In this document: one piece after another, positions 1 through 8,649 of the stretch
How the letters are laid out: each line of letters opens with the position of its first letter
Position numbering within the stretch: the stretch's first letter is position 1
Source: a virus
Length of the DNA stretch: 64,000 nucleotides
Strand: one strand, 5' to 3'
IMG/VR virus record: IMGVR_UViG_3300047509_000037
Location: 1 to 64,000 of that record
The notes under the pieces: generated by a model
What the model was told of the DNA's origin: nothing
The model's input: the letters and a program-made list of their open reading frames with translations, nothing else
Databases searched by the model: none
Position numbers and translations under genes: made by a program

Positions 1-1091
1 GCACTGAGGAACGGAATCTGTTTGAACTCGTTCGCAGTTTCGCAAATGACGTGCGACTGGTTGAGAACGAGAATCTTCTGCTTGCGGTCCCAATACTCCA
101 GAATTTCCATCTTCTTCATCCGGGGGTCCGGTGATACTTGGATGTTCATGTCTTCAGAGTGGTGGACGATTCCTTTGGCGTGTGTCAGCCCTTCGGACAT
201 CGTTGTCTTCTGGGGCGCTTCTTGGTCCCAGATACCTTGCAGTTCAGATTCGGTTGGGATGTTCCAACCCTTGATTGCGTCACCTTCCTCGCCGTCTTTC
301 TTCGCGTTCTCAATTGCCTCGCGGAGAGCGTTGAGTTGGTAGTAGTCCATGTACTGAACGTCTACAACCCACGCGGCGCGACGGATGTCACTGACCCAAA
401 GCTGAGGGTCAACGTACACCTTGTCGATTGGTCGCCATTGGAAGAACGGCATCGGCACCGTCTTGACTTCCTGTTGGATGTCAGGCGGCACGTCTGTCGG
501 CATGGAGACGGTGGTGTTAGCGGCTTGAGGGTCGCCCGCCGGAATGTCCAGCTTGGTCGCCTTCCGCTTGTAGGTGATGATGTCTTTCCAGTTGTAGCCC
601 CACTTGAAGATGCCCGTTCCGAGGAACGCCATCTGTTCGAGTCCCCACTTCGTCTGCGTTTTGAATCCGCATTCGTCGAGGATGAAACTGAACAGTGCCG
701 TCTTCGCATCGACCACTTCCTGCTTCGTGCCGGGATGTGGACGCATGAGCATCGGCGGGTCGTCGTAGAACAGACCCTTGTAAAGCTGAGGGACAACCGC
801 GTTGCAAACCTTCGCCACGGTAAACCGCTGGACGTTTGGTTCGAGGATGTAGGTGTTGTCGTAAACCGACATCGGTCGCGGGGATTGATAAAGAAGGTCG
901 GCATCGCGCCAGAGCAATGCCCACTGGTTCTTCTCAATGTAGTTCCGCGCCATGTTCGCGCTCTGTACGACGAGAGTCAGCTTGTTGTTCTTCGTCTTCA
1001 GAGAGCCGTCGGGGTTGAAGTCTCCCGGCTGGAGAGAACCTTTCGCCATCCCATCTGTAGGCGGTGCCACAGGCAGTTTAGTTGCTTCCAT
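1..1091 (-). CDS. Portal protein (partial, C-terminus off the left edge)
   Basis: Portal proteins form the ring at the head vertex through which DNA enters and leaves. The frame reads leftward from an ATG at 1091 with AGGAGA just upstream and is still open at base 1, giving about 363 N-terminal residues. It begins 7 bp downstream of the terminase stop, the usual portal position. The N-terminal third has the segment EKNQWALLWRDADLLYQ and later a Gly/Trp-rich stretch (GTGIFKWGYNWKD), in keeping with a portal clip/wing region, but no catalytic motif exists to prove it. Position is the main support; another head-vertex protein is the alternative. Confidence 0.75.
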   Translation of the reverse strand, partial: MEATKLPVAPPTDGMAKGSLQPGDFNPDGSLKTKNNKLTLVVQSANMARNYIEKNQWALLWRDADLLYQSPRPMSVYDNTYILEPNVQRFTVAKVCNAVVPQLYKGLFYDDPPMLMRPHPGTKQEVVDAKTALFSFILDECGFKTQTKWGLEQMAFLGTGIFKWGYNWKDIITYKRKATKLDIPAGDPQAANTTVSMPTDVPPDIQQEVKTVPMPFFQWRPIDKVYVDPQLWVSDIRRAAWVVDVQYMDYYQLNALREAIENAKKDGEEGDAIKGWNIPTESELQGIWDQEAPQKTTMSEGLTHAKGIVHHSEDMNIQVSPDPRMKKMEILEYWDRKQKILVLNQSHVICETANEFKQIPFLS

Positions 1092-1098
1092 GATTCTC

Positions 1099-3093
1099 CT
1101 AGCCCATCAAGTCTGAGAGCGGGTTGTTGTTTGCCCACAACGCTTCTTCAGCATTGCGTCTGGCAACCGCGTCCGGTGCTTGGTCGGGGAACTCCAACTT
1201 CGTATTCTGTGCGTTGTACTTGTCGTATTTACCGAGTCCATGCACCATGTCGTAGTGTGACTTCGCCATCGGGTCGGGCGTGAAGTCCAGTGACGCTGCC
1301 TGAATCTTTGCTTCGGCGTCTGCGTAGCTGGAGAACGTGTTGACCATGATTGCGAGGGCATCGACGATGTCATCGTGCGTGCTCGACGCCGTGCCGAACT
1401 TCGACAACTCATCGTAGAGTTCGTCGAGGGACGGGCACGTGTTTACGAACTTCAGGCGGTCGTCTCCAAGGAATCGGAGAACCGGACCAGCCTTCATCTG
1501 CTTGGAGTTTTTCTTGTTGCCCTGTCCAAGCGGGATGAGTTCAACGGGACAACGGACTTTCAACTTGTCCATCTCGCGGTAGACTTCCCGCTGGATGTAC
1601 TTCATTGCTCCGGTGTCTTCAATGCAAACTCGTTTCGGCTTCCATTGGAGAGCCGTCGCCGCAATCATCGCGGGGAGCGTGTACTCGTCATAGCGACCGC
1701 GTTTCATGTCGATGACGTAGAACCGTCCGCCGTAAATCAGTGCGGTGATGATGACCGTGTAGTCCGCCCACGACTTCGTGCTGTAAGCGGTGTCCACGCA
1801 CGTCACAATCATCCCGGTGCCGGGAACCTCAACCGCGTTCACAGTTTTGCGAATCAGCAGTTCCCGTGGGAACTTGATGACGTGCATCTGTGTCGGGTCG
1901 TTGAGGTACTTGATTGCGAAGTACGGGTCGGTCTTTTTCAGATAGCGCAGGTTGGCATAGGTGAGAGAGTTCGGATTGTCGGGCACGTTAAACCACAGCG
2001 CCCAATCATTCTCGACCATCTCCTCCTCAATTTTGCCTTGCTTGACAGCGTCGAGGTTTGCCCACCATGCAGGACGGATGTAAATCTTCATGGGGAACTT
2101 CTCCCCATCTTCCTCATACGCCTGCTTGTTTTTGATGTCTTGACCGTAGGTATCTTCGGCGTCGTACCATGTTCCAATCTTGTCGTAGAACCCATACGGG
2201 TGCAACATAGCTTGGTTGATACTGACTTGCTTGTTGACCGCCTTCAGGCGTTCAACGGTGAGCGAGTTTTCGTTGGTCACCACGTCGTCCAGTTTCAGGA
2301 CGCATACGTGGAAGCCCGTCAAGGACTGCTCAATAGACGCGGAAAATATCGTCGGCTCTTTCCCTTTGATGGCGGTCGCGGGGGTTTGGAACTCGTTCGC
2401 TTTACCTTCATCAACCGGGATGCAGTGCTCCGCAAAGAGCACTTGGAACATTTTGTAGGTGCCGTCGTCGAACTGCTTCGGACGATAGCACTTCTTCGGG
2501 ACCATCAGGTCTTGGTACTCAGGCGTTCCTTCTTCGAGCGTGAAGTGCTCTTTGATTTCACCGATGAACTTGTCAGCCAGCTTCAACACGCCGGAGAGCA
2601 CGAGAATCGTGACTTCGGGGTACGTGATGATGTACTGGATGCTGTCTGCCATGTTCATCGTGGATTTGAAGCCGCCACGAGGGACCAAGAGAAGCCGTTG
2701 CTTCTCCTCAATGTATTGCATGGCGAACTCTTTGAAGTTCACCTTGGTTGGGTCTTTGCGGACGAAGAACTCGTTGCAGATTTCTTCGTGCGTGTTGTGA
2801 ATCGTACCGTCTTTCCAAACGTACTCGCCGTCGGACATTTCTTTGTAGCCGAGCAGCTTGCACAGGAAGAACAGATTAGTTTGCGCGAGGAACCGCGCAC
2901 GTGCGATGAGAGTTGGGTCAACGAGACCGAACTTCGCCCACACCTTCTTGCAGCGTTCGAGGCGCTCTTTGTTCATGCGCTTCAGGCTGGCTTTCGCCCG
3001 CTCGTCGAACTCCACGTCCGTCATGTCTCGGTGCTGGTAGTTCTTATCCAGCCGATGCTTCTCCACAAGGGATACGAGTGCGTCCACTTTCAC
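1099..3093 (-). CDS. terL: Terminase large subunit (TerL)
   Basis: ATP-driven DNA packaging motor and nuclease, 664 residues from a GTG at 3093. I chose this start because GGAGG lies 8 nt upstream and the residues from there look coding; the frame stays open further upstream only as a shadow of the HNH gene. The ATPase domain has a Walker A-like LLLVPRGGFKST followed by a Walker B-like VLKLDDVVT. The RNase H-like nuclease domain shows three acidic clusters in order: VTCVDTAYS, VCIEDTG and HDDIVDALA. The C-terminus overlaps nothing; the start overlaps the HNH gene by about 50 nt. Length is normal for TerL. Confidence 0.95.
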   Translation of the reverse strand: MKVDALVSLVEKHRLDKNYQHRDMTDVEFDERAKASLKRMNKERLERCKKVWAKFGLVDPTLIARARFLAQTNLFFLCKLLGYKEMSDGEYVWKDGTIHNTHEEICNEFFVRKDPTKVNFKEFAMQYIEEKQRLLLVPRGGFKSTMNMADSIQYIITYPEVTILVLSGVLKLADKFIGEIKEHFTLEEGTPEYQDLMVPKKCYRPKQFDDGTYKMFQVLFAEHCIPVDEGKANEFQTPATAIKGKEPTIFSASIEQSLTGFHVCVLKLDDVVTNENSLTVERLKAVNKQVSINQAMLHPYGFYDKIGTWYDAEDTYGQDIKNKQAYEEDGEKFPMKIYIRPAWWANLDAVKQGKIEEEMVENDWALWFNVPDNPNSLTYANLRYLKKTDPYFAIKYLNDPTQMHVIKFPRELLIRKTVNAVEVPGTGMIVTCVDTAYSTKSWADYTVIITALIYGGRFYVIDMKRGRYDEYTLPAMIAATALQWKPKRVCIEDTGAMKYIQREVYREMDKLKVRCPVELIPLGQGNKKNSKQMKAGPVLRFLGDDRLKFVNTCPSLDELYDELSKFGTASSTHDDIVDALAIMVNTFSSYADAEAKIQAASLDFTPDPMAKSHYDMVHGLGKYDKYNAQNTKLEFPDQAPDAVARRNAEEALWANNNPLSDLMG

Positions 3094-3529
3094 GGCGTTG
3101 CCTCCACAATTCAGCGTAGGCAACAATCTTTGCGAGAACGGTCGGAGAGTCTTTAGCGAAGCCGAGTATAACATTGCAGGAGTGGCAAAGAATGCCACGA
3201 ATACATTTCCCACAACTTCTCGAACTATCACAGCAAGCATGGTCGTGGTCAACGCACCATCCCCGCCCTCCGGGTTCTGTAGCCCCGCATGAAGCGCAAC
3301 ATCGACCTTGCGAATCGAATAGCGCATTCCACGCATCCGAGGTTAGCCCGTATTTCTCACGTCTACGTTTCTCAACGCATCGTTCGGGATTATCATCACG
3401 CCAACGCTTTGCGTAAGCAGCGTGCTCCTCTGGATGTTCTTTCGCACGCTTGCTAGAACGGGCGATAACTGCATCACGATTTCGGTCGTAATAACGACTA
3501 GCCGCGTCTTTCTGGTTCTGCGTTTGCAT
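3044..3529 (-). CDS. HNH homing endonuclease, endonuclease VII-like, next to terL
   Basis: 161 residues, ATG at 3529 with AGGAG upstream. It has a basic N-terminus (KRAKEHPEEHAAYAKRW) and then a recombination endonuclease VII-type zinc/catalytic core: CASCG, WCVDHDHACC, CGKCIRGILCHSCNVILG. It is free-standing, just upstream of terL, and its last 50 nt overlap the terL start in another frame. HNH genes beside conserved phage genes usually spread by homing. A hairpin and a leader shared with the HNH gene at 12142-12564 lie just upstream. Confidence 0.9.
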   Translation of the reverse strand: MQTQNQKDAASRYYDRNRDAVIARSSKRAKEHPEEHAAYAKRWRDDNPERCVEKRRREKYGLTSDAWNALFDSQGRCCASCGATEPGGRGWCVDHDHACCDSSRSCGKCIRGILCHSCNVILGFAKDSPTVLAKIVAYAELWRQRRESGRTRIPCGEASAG

Positions 3530-3550
3530 ATTTCTCCTGATAAAAGAAAT

Positions 3551-3575
3551 GGGCGATTGTTATCAGCAATCGCCC
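3551..3575 (-). terminator. Hairpin between the 198-aa gene and the HNH gene
   Basis: Perfect 9-bp inverted repeat GGGCGATTG / CAATCGCCC with a 7-nt loop. It lies in the roughly 80-bp gap between the upstream structural gene and the HNH start. Read leftward it is followed by ATTTCTTTT, so it may act as a weak intrinsic terminator or attenuator ahead of the HNH gene. Confidence 0.6.
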
Positions 3576-3607
3576 GCCAACGGGTAATTAATCCGTCAGG
3601 ATGTTCT

Positions 3608-4204
3608 TTACTTCTTATGCGACCAACCGTGCATCGCCACTGCGAGACGCCCCATCGCCGCCACATGCGGATTCGATGAATTTGCCGCTTCTTGTTTCTT
3701 CACCATCGGGATAGGTTCTCCCTCGGGAATACCTAGATGCCGATGCAAAGCCCCGCCATGCAATTTGTGCATGGAGCGGGCGAAGTGTTGTTTTTCGCTA
3801 GGACTGTGTTCCATAAAAGCATCCTCTACTGCGTTCGTGTCTTTGTCGTGATTGTCCGGGTTCTCGTGAGCCGGGACAACCTTCTCGCCCTCGTGGAGTT
3901 GATAGACTCCAGTCTTCGGGACGCTGTCACATCCGTCTTTGTACGAGCCGAGTGACTTCGTCCAATCACCGATGTCTTTCGGTGAGATAGGTTTCTCGCC
4001 TTTGATGGGCGCACGTTTGACGTGTTCCCAAGGCTGCATTGGTTCTTTCGCACGCGGCTTCGTATCGACAGGTGCCGTCGGCGTTCCGAGAGCGGCAGCG
4101 GTCATCGCCGCACGCTCGTGCAGTTCGTTCCCCAGACCGTCGGTCTCGGCGTTGCCCGCCTTGATTGCGTCTGAAGTTTGTTTTACCTTGTCGAGTATTC
4201 CCAC
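3608..4204 (-). CDS. Hypothetical structural-region protein with VPKTG/GEKVVPA motif
   Basis: 198 residues; the start sits 1 bp from the previous stop. Function not recognised. The middle carries SYKDGCDSVPKTG followed by LHEGEKVVPAHEN, almost the same module as in the neighbouring 201-aa protein. Similar Gly-Asp-x-VPKTG-x-x-x-L-H-x-GE-VVP strings occur in phage tail and structural proteins (general knowledge), so a virion role is possible. The rest is hydrophilic and His-rich at the C-terminus (HRHLGIPEG, MHGWSHKK). Confidence 0.75.
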   Translation of the reverse strand: MGILDKVKQTSDAIKAGNAETDGLGNELHERAAMTAAALGTPTAPVDTKPRAKEPMQPWEHVKRAPIKGEKPISPKDIGDWTKSLGSYKDGCDSVPKTGVYQLHEGEKVVPAHENPDNHDKDTNAVEDAFMEHSPSEKQHFARSMHKLHGGALHRHLGIPEGEPIPMVKKQEAANSSNPHVAAMGRLAVAMHGWSHKK

Positions 4205-4205
4205 G

Positions 4206-4811
4206 TTACGCTCCCGGCATTGGTGATGGAGCAGCCGTCATCGGTGCCGGAGCAGCCGCGCCTTCAGCGGGAGCCGCTTCGCCATCGTTCGGTGTGCCCG
4301 CGTGGTCTTCCATGTGATTGTGGAGTTCACTCATGTCCGACATGACGTGAGTCTCGTCGGGGTGATGCTCCGGGTGGTGATGTTTGTGGGTGATGATGTG
4401 CTTGCCGTTCGCGGACTTGGTGTGAACCATTTCCTTGATTTCTTTCTTCGGCTTTTTGTCACCCTTCGTAATTCCTGCAAACGGGTCCATTTTGTTTTCC
4501 TTTGCGGGGACGACTTTCTCCCCTTTGTGAAGCAGCGCGGGACCAGTCTTAGGTACGAAATCTGTTCCGTGCTTGTACGAACTGATGTGCGGCTCACGAA
4601 GTTGTTCGGGCGTCATCACATCGGAATGAATTGGCTTGGTCTTGACATCGACCTTTTGCACATCGCCTTTTGCGCCGCCCATGCGATACCACTTGCCTGA
4701 ACTGTTCGAGGGCAACTCAGTATCCCATCGGGGTGCGACGTTGTGCGGGTTGGGGAACACGGGACCGGGGAAATCGGCGGGTGCGCCCTTGCCCTTCGGT
4801 TTGTCAGCCAT
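4206..4811 (-). CDS. Hypothetical structural-region protein, paralogous motif to neighbour
   Basis: 201 residues, low-complexity ends. N-terminus rich in Pro/Gly; C-terminus has a His-rich tract (HKHHHPEHHPDETH) and an Ala/Pro tail. The central SYKHGTDFVPKTG with LLHKGEKVVPAKEN matches the 198-aa protein, pointing to duplication of a short module. Function unknown; probably a virion or assembly protein from its place in the structural block. Confidence 0.75.
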   Translation of the reverse strand: MADKPKGKGAPADFPGPVFPNPHNVAPRWDTELPSNSSGKWYRMGGAKGDVQKVDVKTKPIHSDVMTPEQLREPHISSYKHGTDFVPKTGPALLHKGEKVVPAKENKMDPFAGITKGDKKPKKEIKEMVHTKSANGKHIITHKHHHPEHHPDETHVMSDMSELHNHMEDHAGTPNDGEAAPAEGAAAPAPMTAAPSPMPGA

Positions 4812-4816
4812 GAGAC

Positions 4817-5074
4817 CTACTTGTTCGGAACGAGAGCCAGAGCATCCATGTCAAGCGTGAATGCTGTCGGGTCGATGCCGAGTTCTTTGACAATCTCAGC
4901 GGCGACGGCGTTCGTCGCGTTGAGTTTGTCCATGTAATCGCGCTGGGTTTTGTCAAACAAAATACGTGCGCTCATCACATCGCGCTGTGCCAAAAGCAAT
5001 TTCAGCTTGTGGTCAGCCAACAGCACCGGAACGATTTGCTCCGGTGCCGTGGTAGTTGCTTCTTTTGTCGCCAT
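4817..5074 (-). CDS. Small hypothetical protein, helical
   Basis: 85 residues, ATG at 5074 preceded by GAGGA. Predicted mostly helical (LLADHKLKLLLAQRDVMSAR), Ala/Lys rich, without Cys. No recognised domain. It sits between two structural-region genes with short gaps, so it is probably cotranscribed with them. Confidence 0.75.
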   Translation of the reverse strand: MATKEATTTAPEQIVPVLLADHKLKLLLAQRDVMSARILFDKTQRDYMDKLNATNAVAAEIVKELGIDPTAFTLDMDALALVPNK

Positions 5075-5095
5075 AAGTCCTCCTCAGGTTTATGC

Positions 5096-5389
5096 TTATC
5101 CGAATCCTAACACTGTCGGAACAACCGCGTTCAATCCTGATGTTGCGGGGATTTCTTGGGGTGCCCCAGATACAAATCGAAACAGGCGGATTTTACCGCC
5201 GTCTAATACCGAGAACAGTGGAACATTTAGAGAGTTTTGCGAAGGAGGAACTTGTCCCAAGCACACCCCTAAAAAATTGTTGTAGTTAAGACCTACCACA
5301 GAAACAGGTTCGCCGCCTGCGGGATAATCAATGATTGTCACGGTTGCAAAAACCGTAAGACTACTGAGTTGACTCAAAGTATGACTCAT
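5096..5389 (-). CDS. Small hypothetical protein downstream of tail fibre
   Basis: 97 residues, beta-rich in appearance (LTVFATVTIIDYPAGGEPVS; GGKIRLFRFVSG). It follows the fibre gene by 6 bp, so a role as fibre chaperone or small tail component is possible, though no family is recognised. Confidence 0.7.
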   Translation of the reverse strand: MSHTLSQLSSLTVFATVTIIDYPAGGEPVSVVGLNYNNFLGVCLGQVPPSQNSLNVPLFSVLDGGKIRLFRFVSGAPQEIPATSGLNAVVPTVLGFG

Positions 5390-5395
5390 GGATTC

Positions 5396-7051
5396 CTACG
5401 ATTCAAACATGACGAAGGGAATACCCGTTCCCATCGCTACCGCAGACGCCGAAAAGGTTCCGAGACTCGCAGGGATGTCCCCAGATGAGGCTCCGTTAGA
5501 CGCTTTGAAGAACTTCGTGGTATTCGCATTCAACGTCGCCATCAAAGATGACCCGATGTTCCACGGAGAAAATGGGTAAAAGTTCGCCGTCGTGTTGGAC
5601 ACTGTCCAAACAAACCGATAGGCTCCCGGCAACAGGAGGTATGTCGCAGTCAACGTGATGGCGTAACTCGTGTTACTCGTTGCTAGACTCTGGGAATTTG
5701 AAGAAAAAATTTTGTTCCCCAAGGAGTCGCTAAGACCGAAAGCCCCGGTCACCCCAGCCGCACCAACAGAACATCGCGCAGAAATGTGTTTCACTATCTG
5801 GGCTTGCCAAAGGTTAAACAGAACTCCATCTACGTCGCCCCCAGCGGTAACGTTAGCAGTACCTGCCCCTGACCCAGACCATTGCTGGCTGCCGGGAGAG
5901 ATGAAGTAATTGTTCGTGGTCAACGAACCAGAGTTGAGCAACTGGTAATTAGTCCCGTTCGAGAACAGAAGCGCCGACGAACCCGGAGGCATGACCATGA
6001 TAGTCGCACTATCAATCGTGGATGTCGTAGGCGTCACAGTAATAACGCCCGTGCCGATGTTCTTGAGCCAGCACCACCAGCCGTCAATGAATGTCGAACT
6101 CGCTCCTGCTTGTGGGAGCGTAACTGCGATAGCCGCTGCGTTGCTGAAGGTCACCGTCGTCGCACGGTCAGAATCTTGAACTGGGTAGGAAGTTCCAGTC
6201 TGGGCATTGCGACCGAGTTTCATTTCAGCCAACTTCAACATCGTATTTGAGTCAAGACCCGCGTAACCGCTGGCGGTGTCTTTTTGAGAGAGTAGTTGGT
6301 ACGTCGCACTCAACGAGGGGATGTCCGCCGCGACGAGAGCACGAAACGCTGGAGTAGCAGCGCCGCCAGAAGTGGGACCAGCAAACACAAAATTTGCAGA
6401 TTCATTCGCCCAAGAGAGAGCGATAGTTCCACTCGTCGTGATAGGTGAACCGCCGACAGTAATTTCCGTAGGGGCGGTCAACGCCACCGAAGTAACGGTT
6501 CCTGTGCCGGGGGTAAGAACTTTCAGCTTGTAAGACGATGACGCGTTGTCCCAATAAATGACGTAACCATCTTGACCAGCACCCGCCGTCCCGATAGTTG
6601 CATCAAGAGCAGCGCCGCGCAGTTTGATGACCGAGGAAGCCGTGCTTCCAGAAGTCGTGACATCACCAGTGAGGTTGCCGACTGCAATTGCAGAGCCGCC
6701 TGCTCCAATGATAAGTCCCCCAGCAGTGAGGCTGGTGCTCGTGACGTATGGCAGCGCCGGAATGTCGGCTGCTACCAGAGCACGGAAACCGGGGGTCGCC
6801 GCACCGCCAGAAGTCGGACCAGCAAACACGAAGTTTGCGGTCTCGGTCTTCCACGTCAGTGCGATAGTCCCGGCTGAAGTAATCGGTGAACCTGAAACGT
6901 TGAACTCTGTAGGAGCGGTGAATGCAACCGAAGTGACGCCCAGCGCCGCGAGGGTGATGGTCGTTACATCGTTGGTGTTCGAGACCGATGCAATACCATT
7001 GGTGAAATCAAGTTCCGAAATTCCATTGATATTGATTTTGGTCGTCGCCAT
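5396..7051 (-). CDS. Tail fibre / receptor-binding-like protein with internal repeats
   Basis: 551 residues, Ser/Thr/Gly/Ala rich and Cys-poor as in trimeric fibres. Two repeats of about 60 residues are clear: each has TAPTE.(N/T)V.GSPIT, then GTIAL.W, NFVFAGPTSGGAATP and FRALVAADIP. The N-terminal part should attach to the virion; the C-terminal 170 residues (from about residue 370) look like a separate beta-rich tip domain ending MGTGIPFVMFES. Binds the host surface by family analogy. The start ATG is 4 bp from the phosphatase stop. Confidence 0.85.
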   Translation of the reverse strand: MATTKININGISELDFTNGIASVSNTNDVTTITLAALGVTSVAFTAPTEFNVSGSPITSAGTIALTWKTETANFVFAGPTSGGAATPGFRALVAADIPALPYVTSTSLTAGGLIIGAGGSAIAVGNLTGDVTTSGSTASSVIKLRGAALDATIGTAGAGQDGYVIYWDNASSSYKLKVLTPGTGTVTSVALTAPTEITVGGSPITTSGTIALSWANESANFVFAGPTSGGAATPAFRALVAADIPSLSATYQLLSQKDTASGYAGLDSNTMLKLAEMKLGRNAQTGTSYPVQDSDRATTVTFSNAAAIAVTLPQAGASSTFIDGWWCWLKNIGTGVITVTPTTSTIDSATIMVMPPGSSALLFSNGTNYQLLNSGSLTTNNYFISPGSQQWSGSGAGTANVTAGGDVDGVLFNLWQAQIVKHISARCSVGAAGVTGAFGLSDSLGNKIFSSNSQSLATSNTSYAITLTATYLLLPGAYRFVWTVSNTTANFYPFSPWNIGSSLMATLNANTTKFFKASNGASSGDIPASLGTFSASAVAMGTGIPFVMFES

Positions 7052-7054
7052 TCG

Positions 7055-7549
7055 CTATCCTTTGAACATATCAGGCAGCGTCCGCCAGTGGTCTCGCGCC
7101 GTGACCCACATGCCCTTGGCGGGTGAGTACGGGTCGTAGAGAGTCCTGAAGATTTCTTGCGCCCTGTAAAAGCCTTGTGTCAACTCTCCGATTGCTCGAA
7201 GATACATCATCACCGTGATAGGGCTGCGGGAGTGTCCCGCATTGCAGTGGACGAAAACCGTCTCACCCTTCTGCCGCATCCTGTGAATGAATCGAAGCCC
7301 TGCTTCCAGAGGCTCCCACGGAATCATCGCGGGGTCTTCATGGTCGATGAGGTTGAGCGCCATCACGTTGCCGCGTTGGACAAAGTAATAGTTGTCATCC
7401 TTCGGAGCGCCGAGAGTGGTGTACTCTAACATTGAGCGGTGGCTGTCAATCCCATCTTTGCAGCAGCAGAGCCGCGCCATTCGCCGTCGTTTCGCTTCGG
7501 GCACGTCCTTGTCACTTCCAAGGTAAAGCCCATCAATAATTTTCTCCAC
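7055..7549 (-). CDS. Dual-specificity protein phosphatase-like
   Basis: 164 residues. The N-terminus MEKIIDGLYLGSDKDV is typical of dual-specificity phosphatases (I.dgLYLGs). The P-loop HCNAGHSRS at residues 101-109 contains the catalytic Cys102 and Arg108 (CX5R), with a plausible general acid in LIDHEDP (69-73). All key residues are present, so it should dephosphorylate phospho-Tyr/Ser/Thr or another phosphoester. It is unusual to find it between the fibre gene and the structural genes. A kinase-like gene sits at 58353-58841. Confidence 0.85.
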   Translation of the reverse strand: MEKIIDGLYLGSDKDVPEAKRRRMARLCCCKDGIDSHRSMLEYTTLGAPKDDNYYFVQRGNVMALNLIDHEDPAMIPWEPLEAGLRFIHRMRQKGETVFVHCNAGHSRSPITVMMYLRAIGELTQGFYRAQEIFRTLYDPYSPAKGMWVTARDHWRTLPDMFKG

Positions 7550-7843
7550 CTAGCAGTCCGTCAGGATGATGCTAGACTTCGGTGCCGGAGCAGGATTGAC
7601 TTGCGTTGGCACAGCAGTTGGAACTTGTGTTGGTCCGCCCTTGGCGGCTTTCGCTTTCGCGGCTTTCTCCACGAGGTCGTTGACATACGACCGGAGAACG
7701 ACGTTCGCAAAATCAACTGCGAACTTCAGCGACGTGGCGTCGAGAATCATTTTGATTCCGTTGCAATCCCACGCCTTTGCGAACATCTTCACATCATTTG
7801 GGTCAACTTGCGGGTAGCTTATCGGCATCGGAATCCTCCTCAA
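7550..7843 (-). CDS. Small hypothetical protein
   Basis: 97 residues; N-terminal globular part (VDPNDVKMFAKAWDCNGIK, DFANVVLRSYVNDLVEKA), then an Ala/Lys and Pro/Thr-rich linker to the C-terminus. It abuts the phosphatase start and overlaps the upstream gene by about 40 bp. The first codons (MRR) may not be used; an ATG five codons in is also available. No family recognised. Confidence 0.7.
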   Translation of the reverse strand: MRRIPMPISYPQVDPNDVKMFAKAWDCNGIKMILDATSLKFAVDFANVVLRSYVNDLVEKAAKAKAAKGGPTQVPTAVPTQVNPAPAPKSSIILTDC

Positions 7844-8057
7844 GAAACTTTGCCATCTTGTCGTTGAACTCGCCTTGGGTCAAATCGTCCGTGGGCTGGT
7901 TGCCCGAACCTGTCGAGTCATGGAACGAAATTTTGTAGAAACTGCGGAGCACGCAGAATCGGTCGAACCACCGCAGCCGCGTAGCGGGCGGATTTGATTT
8001 GTTAAGTGTTTCCTTCAGCGCAATCTTCGCTGCATACTCTCGTCCGAGTTTTGGCAT
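7803..8057 (-). CDS. Small hypothetical protein
   Basis: 84 residues from the ATG at 8057, chosen because GGGGAGG lies 5 nt upstream. Basic N-terminal half (MPKLGREYAAKIALKETLNK; RLRWFDRFCVLRSFYKI), acidic C-terminus (KFLEEDSDADKL). Looks like a small nucleic-acid or virion-associated protein; function unknown. Confidence 0.7.
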   Translation of the reverse strand: MPKLGREYAAKIALKETLNKSNPPATRLRWFDRFCVLRSFYKISFHDSTGSGNQPTDDLTQGEFNDKMAKFLEEDSDADKLPAS

Positions 8058-8187
8058 GTTGCCTCCCCGGAGCGAGATGGGTAATGGGGGCACGTCGCCG
8101 CGTACTTATTTCCTGTGGTGACGGCGCGGATTCACAGTTGTCCGCGAAGTGATACGGGTCCAAGAGAACATCGTACAAGATGTTCAC
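8002..8187 (-). CDS. Possible small protein (GTG start)
   Basis: 61 residues from a GTG at 8187 with AGGA 8 nt upstream. The first half (NILYDVLLDPYHFADNCES) reads like protein; the second half overlaps the next gene by 56 nt and is Arg-rich, so the frame could be a shadow there. Included because it fills a 190-bp gap in a tightly packed operon. Confidence 0.4.
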   Translation of the reverse strand: MNILYDVLLDPYHFADNCESAPSPQEISTRRRAPITHLAPGRQHAKTRTRVCSEDCAEGNT

Positions 8188-8255
8188 GGCGGTATCCTTC
8201 TCTCCTCCGAATTGAAATCTTTGCCTCGCCCCCTCGCGGGTCGGCTGGGCGTCGA

Positions 8256-8273
8256 GTCCGTTTGTGAACGGAC
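8256..8273 (-). terminator. Hairpin after the 117-aa gene
   Basis: Perfect 7-bp inverted repeat GTCCGTT / AACGGAC with a 4-nt loop, 13 bp past the stop of the 117-aa gene in the leftward direction. No following T-run, so it may be an mRNA-stabilising hairpin or partial terminator. Confidence 0.5.
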
Positions 8274-8285
8274 AAACATTTTCGA

Positions 8286-8639
8286 TTACTCGGTGTTGGG
8301 TGCTTGCGACAGACCGTTGGCGGGTTGAGAACCCGTTGGCGGGGTTGGGTCGCCATGCCCTGCGGTCGAATCATAGGATGGGACAAGCGTGTTGCCCACG
8401 TTTCCTGCGGTGCCGTCGGAGAGCAGAACTGCTGCACACTGCACAACGCCACTCACCAGCTTCAAACCTGCTTTGCCGGGAGGAACGGTGCCAAGAATCG
8501 TGCCGCTGTCATACGGAGTAATTGTTTCGAGGGATGATGCGGAGCTGCCGGTGCCGCTCAACTGGTATTGCTTCACGACGCCCACGGGCTGTACGCCTGC
8601 GGTCGCATCGCCTGCTGGTTTCAGAATTGCGCCTGCCAT
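8286..8639 (-). CDS. Hypothetical protein, possible head-decoration type
   Basis: 117 residues, Gly/Ser/Thr/Ala rich with few charges: SGTGSSASSLETITPYDSG, VPPGKAGLKLVSG. Composition and size recall small phage capsid-decoration or fibre-accessory proteins, but this is only compositional. RBS GGAA upstream of ATG at 8639; lies 10 bp after the glycosyltransferase stop. Confidence 0.65.
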   Translation of the reverse strand: MAGAILKPAGDATAGVQPVGVVKQYQLSGTGSSASSLETITPYDSGTILGTVPPGKAGLKLVSGVVQCAAVLLSDGTAGNVGNTLVPSYDSTAGHGDPTPPTGSQPANGLSQAPNTE

Positions 8640-8649
8640 AGTTTTCCTT

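Noticed and set aside
138-1283. Long rightward open frame of 381 codons over the portal and terL end
   Set aside because: It is the mirror of the leftward portal gene; its translation is Arg/Val/His rich with no domain, as expected for an antisense shadow.
1375-3156. Rightward 593-codon open frame opposite terL
   Set aside because: Shadow of the terminase on the other strand; no motifs and biased composition.
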